DNA of 64,000 nucleotides from Magicicada septendecula (lineage: Eukaryota > Arthropoda > Insecta > Hemiptera > Cicadidae): the NCBI GenBank assembly GCA_034769895.1, contig CM068367.1:111398654-111462653 (forward strand), written 5' to 3'. This document shows, piece by piece, positions 60,016-64,000 of the stretch. A program made the position numbers and the translations under genes. The notes beneath the pieces were generated by a model. It made no database searches. It was not told where the DNA came from and saw only the letters and a program-made list of their open reading frames with translations. How positions within the stretch are numbered: the stretch's first letter is position 1; every line of letters starts with the position of its first letter.

Positions 60016-60730
60016 TTTCTCCGGTCATTCCCATCCTGAGCGATTCTTGTACAGCCCACTGTAGCCCCATATATGTTACAAAGAGTCTCTCTACATATTG
60101 TTGTGACCCTCTCTATACATCGTTGTGACCCGCTCTATACATTGTATATTGGCCCTATATACTATTGTGATCTCTAATGTCTTTATCTCCAATCTAGCAA
60201 CATTTGCCGCCTTCTCGACTAGCTAAATTAGACTAGCTAAATCTTCCCATCTCCATTTACTGTGCTAATTCTGTGAGTTACATTATTTAATATTCAAGTA
60301 CTGTTAATTATCCATGTTTTCCTGTCTCTCTTGGTTATTTTCTACCGTAGTCCTTTTTATGTCTCTCTTTTAATTTTGTAGTTTTTATAAAATTCTCTTG
60401 AGAATTGTCCATGATCCTAACAGTGGATAAAGCATTTACAGGAAAAATGTTTTTAACAGTGAAATGCGGGAAGAATATAATGATAAAAGTTTTTCTTTCT
60501 AAACAATAGGGGTGTGTGACACTTCCATAGGGGGTGTTGTTTCTAAGAACAATTCGCACTGATATTAATCGATTGGCATTCTGCCATTGGACCACCATTG
60601 TTATTTACATTTATCCAAAAGTAAAAAAATTATGATAATTTATTTTCACCGTAATTGGTCAAGGGCGTTGTTAATTCAGACCAGTTGTTATATTCAGTCA
60701 GTAGTAGAATTTAAAAGACTTTTTCATCCA
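60016..60730. other. No gene recognised
   Basis: Contains a small three-fold repeat of GACC(C)NCTCTATACAT type near 60090-60145. Confidence 0.45.
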
Positions 60731-61440
60731 CACTGTTTCTCCTGTGGTTGTAATCTGGGACCGCCAATGGCCTCGAGAGTAGGGAGATGAGAGCCGATAC
60801 CGCTGTTACCGGCGGTTCTCCGTCTTCTAAAGGTGTCACCCGATATGCGCCCCCTAATTGTTAGCTCAGGGGTGAACCAGTACTTCGACTTCATCAGAGT
60901 TGTCACGGTCAGGACAAGTGTGTCTGTCTCGCGCGTCAGGAACCACTGTTTCGCATCGCTGATAAGTAGCTGCGAAGGTGTTCTTCCCATTCCGCAGTCC
61001 CCAATAAACTGTAGAATGAACATTCCTTATTAAAAATATGCGGATTCTCTTTCATCAGTAGGCTGGCATTATTCTTAGGAGGAATTTTCGCTGAGAAGTT
61101 GCTGAGCCTAGTACGGATGACTCTCGGCTGTAGCACCAACTGCTGCTGATCGTTTGTCTTTTCCAAATCCTCACTATGACGTACACAGTGCAGGAGCGCA
61201 GGGATAAACTGAAATTCGGCTGCACCACGTCAGGTCCGTACAAAGTGGAGTCCAGTGGATGGTCTTGGAACCTGGTGTAGAGAGACCGAAGGGTCTTATG
61301 TGACCTGTAAGCGTCTCTGCAGCCTGTGTAATCGGCGTTGCCGTACTTGGGGCAGTCCCTCGCTATCTTTGTTCGGATAGCAAACATCACTTCCACGAAA
61401 TCACCGCTAGGCAACGTGTTATGTCTTGTAACAACATGTA
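60731..61440. other. GC-richer block, unassigned
   Basis: Frames of 99 codons (60724-61023 minus) and 119 codons (61055-61414 minus) overlap here. I recognise neither; they could belong to a diverged mobile element or an exon. Confidence 0.3.
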
Positions 61441-61860
61441 GGCTATAGGCCTATATTTTTATTTGCCATACCGATGCAGTGCACTACTGTCCAGAAGGGA
61501 GAGGATCTCATAGGGAGATGTCGCCAGTGGACAGGTAGCGAGACTTTGCTGCCTTTCCATCGGAAGATAATGTGGTTTTTCGACAATACTAGAACAATTA
61601 AAAATACAAAAAGTGTTTGAGGCTTGTAAGGAATCATAGCCATCATATTTTTGGCTGAAATGGTGAAAGAAACAAACATGTAACATTACAATGATGGAAA
61701 TTTCACTAAGAATTATTCCTGGTATCACATTTGCCTTTGTTCTTGTCATTTCAAAATATAGGTTGTTGTAGCATGCAATGTGTAACCTCTATTTTAATTC
61801 GACATTGCGTGTGAGACAGTCAAAATGTGAATAATAAAGGCAAATAGTTAGTTTTACAAG
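61441..61860. other. No gene recognised
   Basis: AT-rich; overlapping minus-strand frames at 61443-61749 are not recognisable. Confidence 0.45.
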
Positions 61861-61864
61861 TACT

Positions 61865-62345
<481 letters not shown>

Positions 62346-62365
62346 TACTTCTTTATTGTTTATTC

Positions 62366-62440
62366 AGATGATGACGATGATGATGATGATGATGACGACG
62401 ACGACGACGATGGAGATGATGCTCGTGATGATGGTGACAA
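62366..62440 (+). repeat. (GAT)n/(GAC)n microsatellite
   Basis: Mixed GAT and GAC units. Confidence 0.85.
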
Positions 62441-62492
62441 TGACTTTCGTTTCTTTCTATATTTATATAGGGTAAAATAATTCAGTCTTAAC

Positions 62493-63069
62493 CAGTAGCG
62501 TGGTGTCCATCTAACCCCTGTTGCCGGCGACAACAGTCCTGGAAACGAAAGAAAATAATCTTAATTACATAACAGAATAAATAGTTTAGTTATTGAGTAA
62601 TTTAAAATCCGAACAATATTAGTAGGGAAACTTGAAGAAAAGCATAGCACTGATTTCGAACTGATGTGCACTTGCACCGTCTTGTGATGCCGCTGTACAA
62701 ACCGGCACAACGCTCAGTTAGCAGCTATGTTCGTTTCGGAACCAACGTGCAGCAGTTACTACCTATATATTTGTGTTTTGTTCGTGTAGTTATGTGATTC
62801 TCTGTTTGTCTTAATTATTTTAATTCGATTATTTGTGTCCTCATTTATTCTGTGTAAGTATAGTGGAGTCAGATCCCGTTGAACCGGGACCCTCTTCTTA
62901 TGCCAGCCAAAGATAGAAAATACTCTAAAAAGATACTTTAGCTCTAAAAAGAATATTTTTGCTCGAAAAAGGACACTTGGTACTAGGAAAAATTCGAATT
63001 AATTTTTAGGCTAACTTTTAGGCCTATCACAACCGGCAACAGCTGTTATGTACCCACGCAACGCCACTG
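62493..63069. mobile_element. Non-autonomous hAT-like element
   Basis: The left end CAGTAGCGTGGTG (62493) and right end, reverse-complemented CAGTGGCGTTGCG (63069 inward), are followed at similar distance by the shared inner block CTGTTGCCGG. The termini fit hAT elements. Flanks GTCTTAAC and CGACTCTT do not give a clear 8 bp duplication. 577 bp, no coding frame. Confidence 0.6.
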
Positions 63070-63124
63070 CGACTCTTAATAATATTCCGTACGAAAACCG
63101 GTTCTAATTGATAACACATTATAT

Positions 63125-63510
63125 GAATGTGTGTGCAGTGGGACATACGTCACTTATTATCCGATTCTACAAAATGTATTCATTTTGATATGCCACGGGG
63201 ATAACTACTGAGTGGCGTGAGGCGATTACGCTACAATGCTAGATCGCATGAGATTAATGATGTACCTATAGAGGCGGGACTGTCCAGCAGAACTATGTCG
63301 TACAGCGGGTAGAGGTAATCGATAAAATTTAATGTCAAGACGAAGGGAAACTGCGTCGTGATAGCGGTGAAGGGCGGTTGATAACAAAAGAGGGCCAATT
63401 GCCAAACCGAATCGAACGGTATCGGTCCTATCGTATCTGGCTGTTGTGTAAGGGTAAGTGCTGCTACTACTGTGCTGTCGTCTTCGTAATGATAAGGGGT
63501 AGTGCCAGTA
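63125..63510 (+). repeat. Repeat family R2, copy 2
   Basis: Ordered blocks as in 45540-45940: ATCGATAAAATTTAATGTCA, GGGCGGTTGATAACAAA, AGAGGGCCAATTGCCAAACC, GGTATCGGTCCTATCGTATC and GTAAGGGTAAGTGCTGCTAC. Confidence 0.8.
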
Positions 63511-63594
63511 ACCGAGGACGTGTGGTAGCTACAGTTTTTCAAGTTTTAACTTTAATGTTTTATCTTGTTATTTGAATTAGCAGTCTCTGTAATT

Positions 63595-63785
63595 CCAACT
63601 TTGTCGTGTTTACTTCCTAAACTGCTATTTGTCATGTTCTGGATGAGGCCTTTCAGTGTTTCCATTTTCAAGTCCTAAACCACGACGAAATACCGTGGTG
63701 TAGGACTTGAAAATGGTAGAAACACTGAAAGGCCTCGTCCGGAACATGAAAATAGCAGTTTAGCAAGTAAACACGACAAAGTTGG
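63595..63785. repeat. Foldback hairpin H3, copy 2
   Basis: Arms 63595-63684 and 63694-63785 with a 9 nt loop. TTTGTCGTGTTTACTT and TTTTCAAGTCCTAAACCACG are mirrored by CGTGGTGTAGGACTTGAAAA and AAGTAAACACGACAAA. Related to 52095-52286 along the whole arm. Confidence 0.9.
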
Positions 63786-64000
63786 TATAATTTTTTAGTC
63801 ACTTAGAAAATTACGGTTTTTTAGTATATTCAATTTACATCAAAATGGACCAGAAGTACGATGTAATTCTAGATGTTTTCGAGAATCTAAAAACGGATTG
63901 TAGGCAAAATACAAAAAATTATAAATATGGAGGTGTTTTGTAGTTATAAAATGTCAATCACAATTATAATCACTACACATTCCGTAAACACAATTGGTTG

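Noticed and set aside
60724-61414. Overlapping minus-strand frames of 99 and 119 codons as exons
   Set aside because: No recognisable domain, no clear splice sites, and frames overlap others on the plus strand.

Overview
The window looks like AT-rich, repeat-laden nuclear DNA from an arthropod, most likely an insect with a large genome. The evidence is two Pol III tRNA-Glu genes with internal promoters and T-run terminators, a ZMYM/TTF-finger hAT transposase, 5'-truncated LINEs, a Penelope-like remnant, Ty3/gypsy-like leaders and very long dinucleotide tracts. A cockroach-like (polyneopteran) host is my guess from the LINE and repeat style and is inference only. I found no host protein-coding gene I can support. 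Most long open frames are shadows of microsatellites (poly-TH, poly-VC, poly-LS) or relics of mobile elements.

Layout. 0.1-6 kb: two copies of a palindrome-plus-minisatellite element face each other, with a Penelope-like GIY-YIG remnant, a gypsy integrase scrap and GT/CT/CTT tracts between them. 7-12 kb: microsatellites and three LINE 3' ends. 12.5-23 kb: two direct copies of a gypsy-like LTR plus tRNA-Lys-type primer-binding-site leader flank a 3.9 kb decayed hAT element. 23-27 kb: four LINE fragments. 27-32 kb: mostly featureless, with a weak LINE and a possible SINE. 32-44 kb: many LINE pieces, two hAT-type elements and the first tRNA-Glu. 44.7-54.6 kb: a hairpin with hammerhead-like cores, a TIR element, a clear nested pair of hAT elements with target-site duplications, and several 2-3 copy repeat families, one carrying a 180 bp GT tract. 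55-60 kb: antisense LINEs, a hairpin element and the second, identical tRNA-Glu. 60-64 kb: further copies of the repeat families, another hAT-like element and a second copy of a foldback hairpin.

The elements do not form a pathway. The strongest signals are: a 3'-terminal stem-loop shared by at least eight LINE fragments whose two arms change together; a recurrent motif resembling a hammerhead-ribozyme core inside foldback hairpins; and precisely bounded repeat families (two to four copies each) that would be worth building into consensus sequences.
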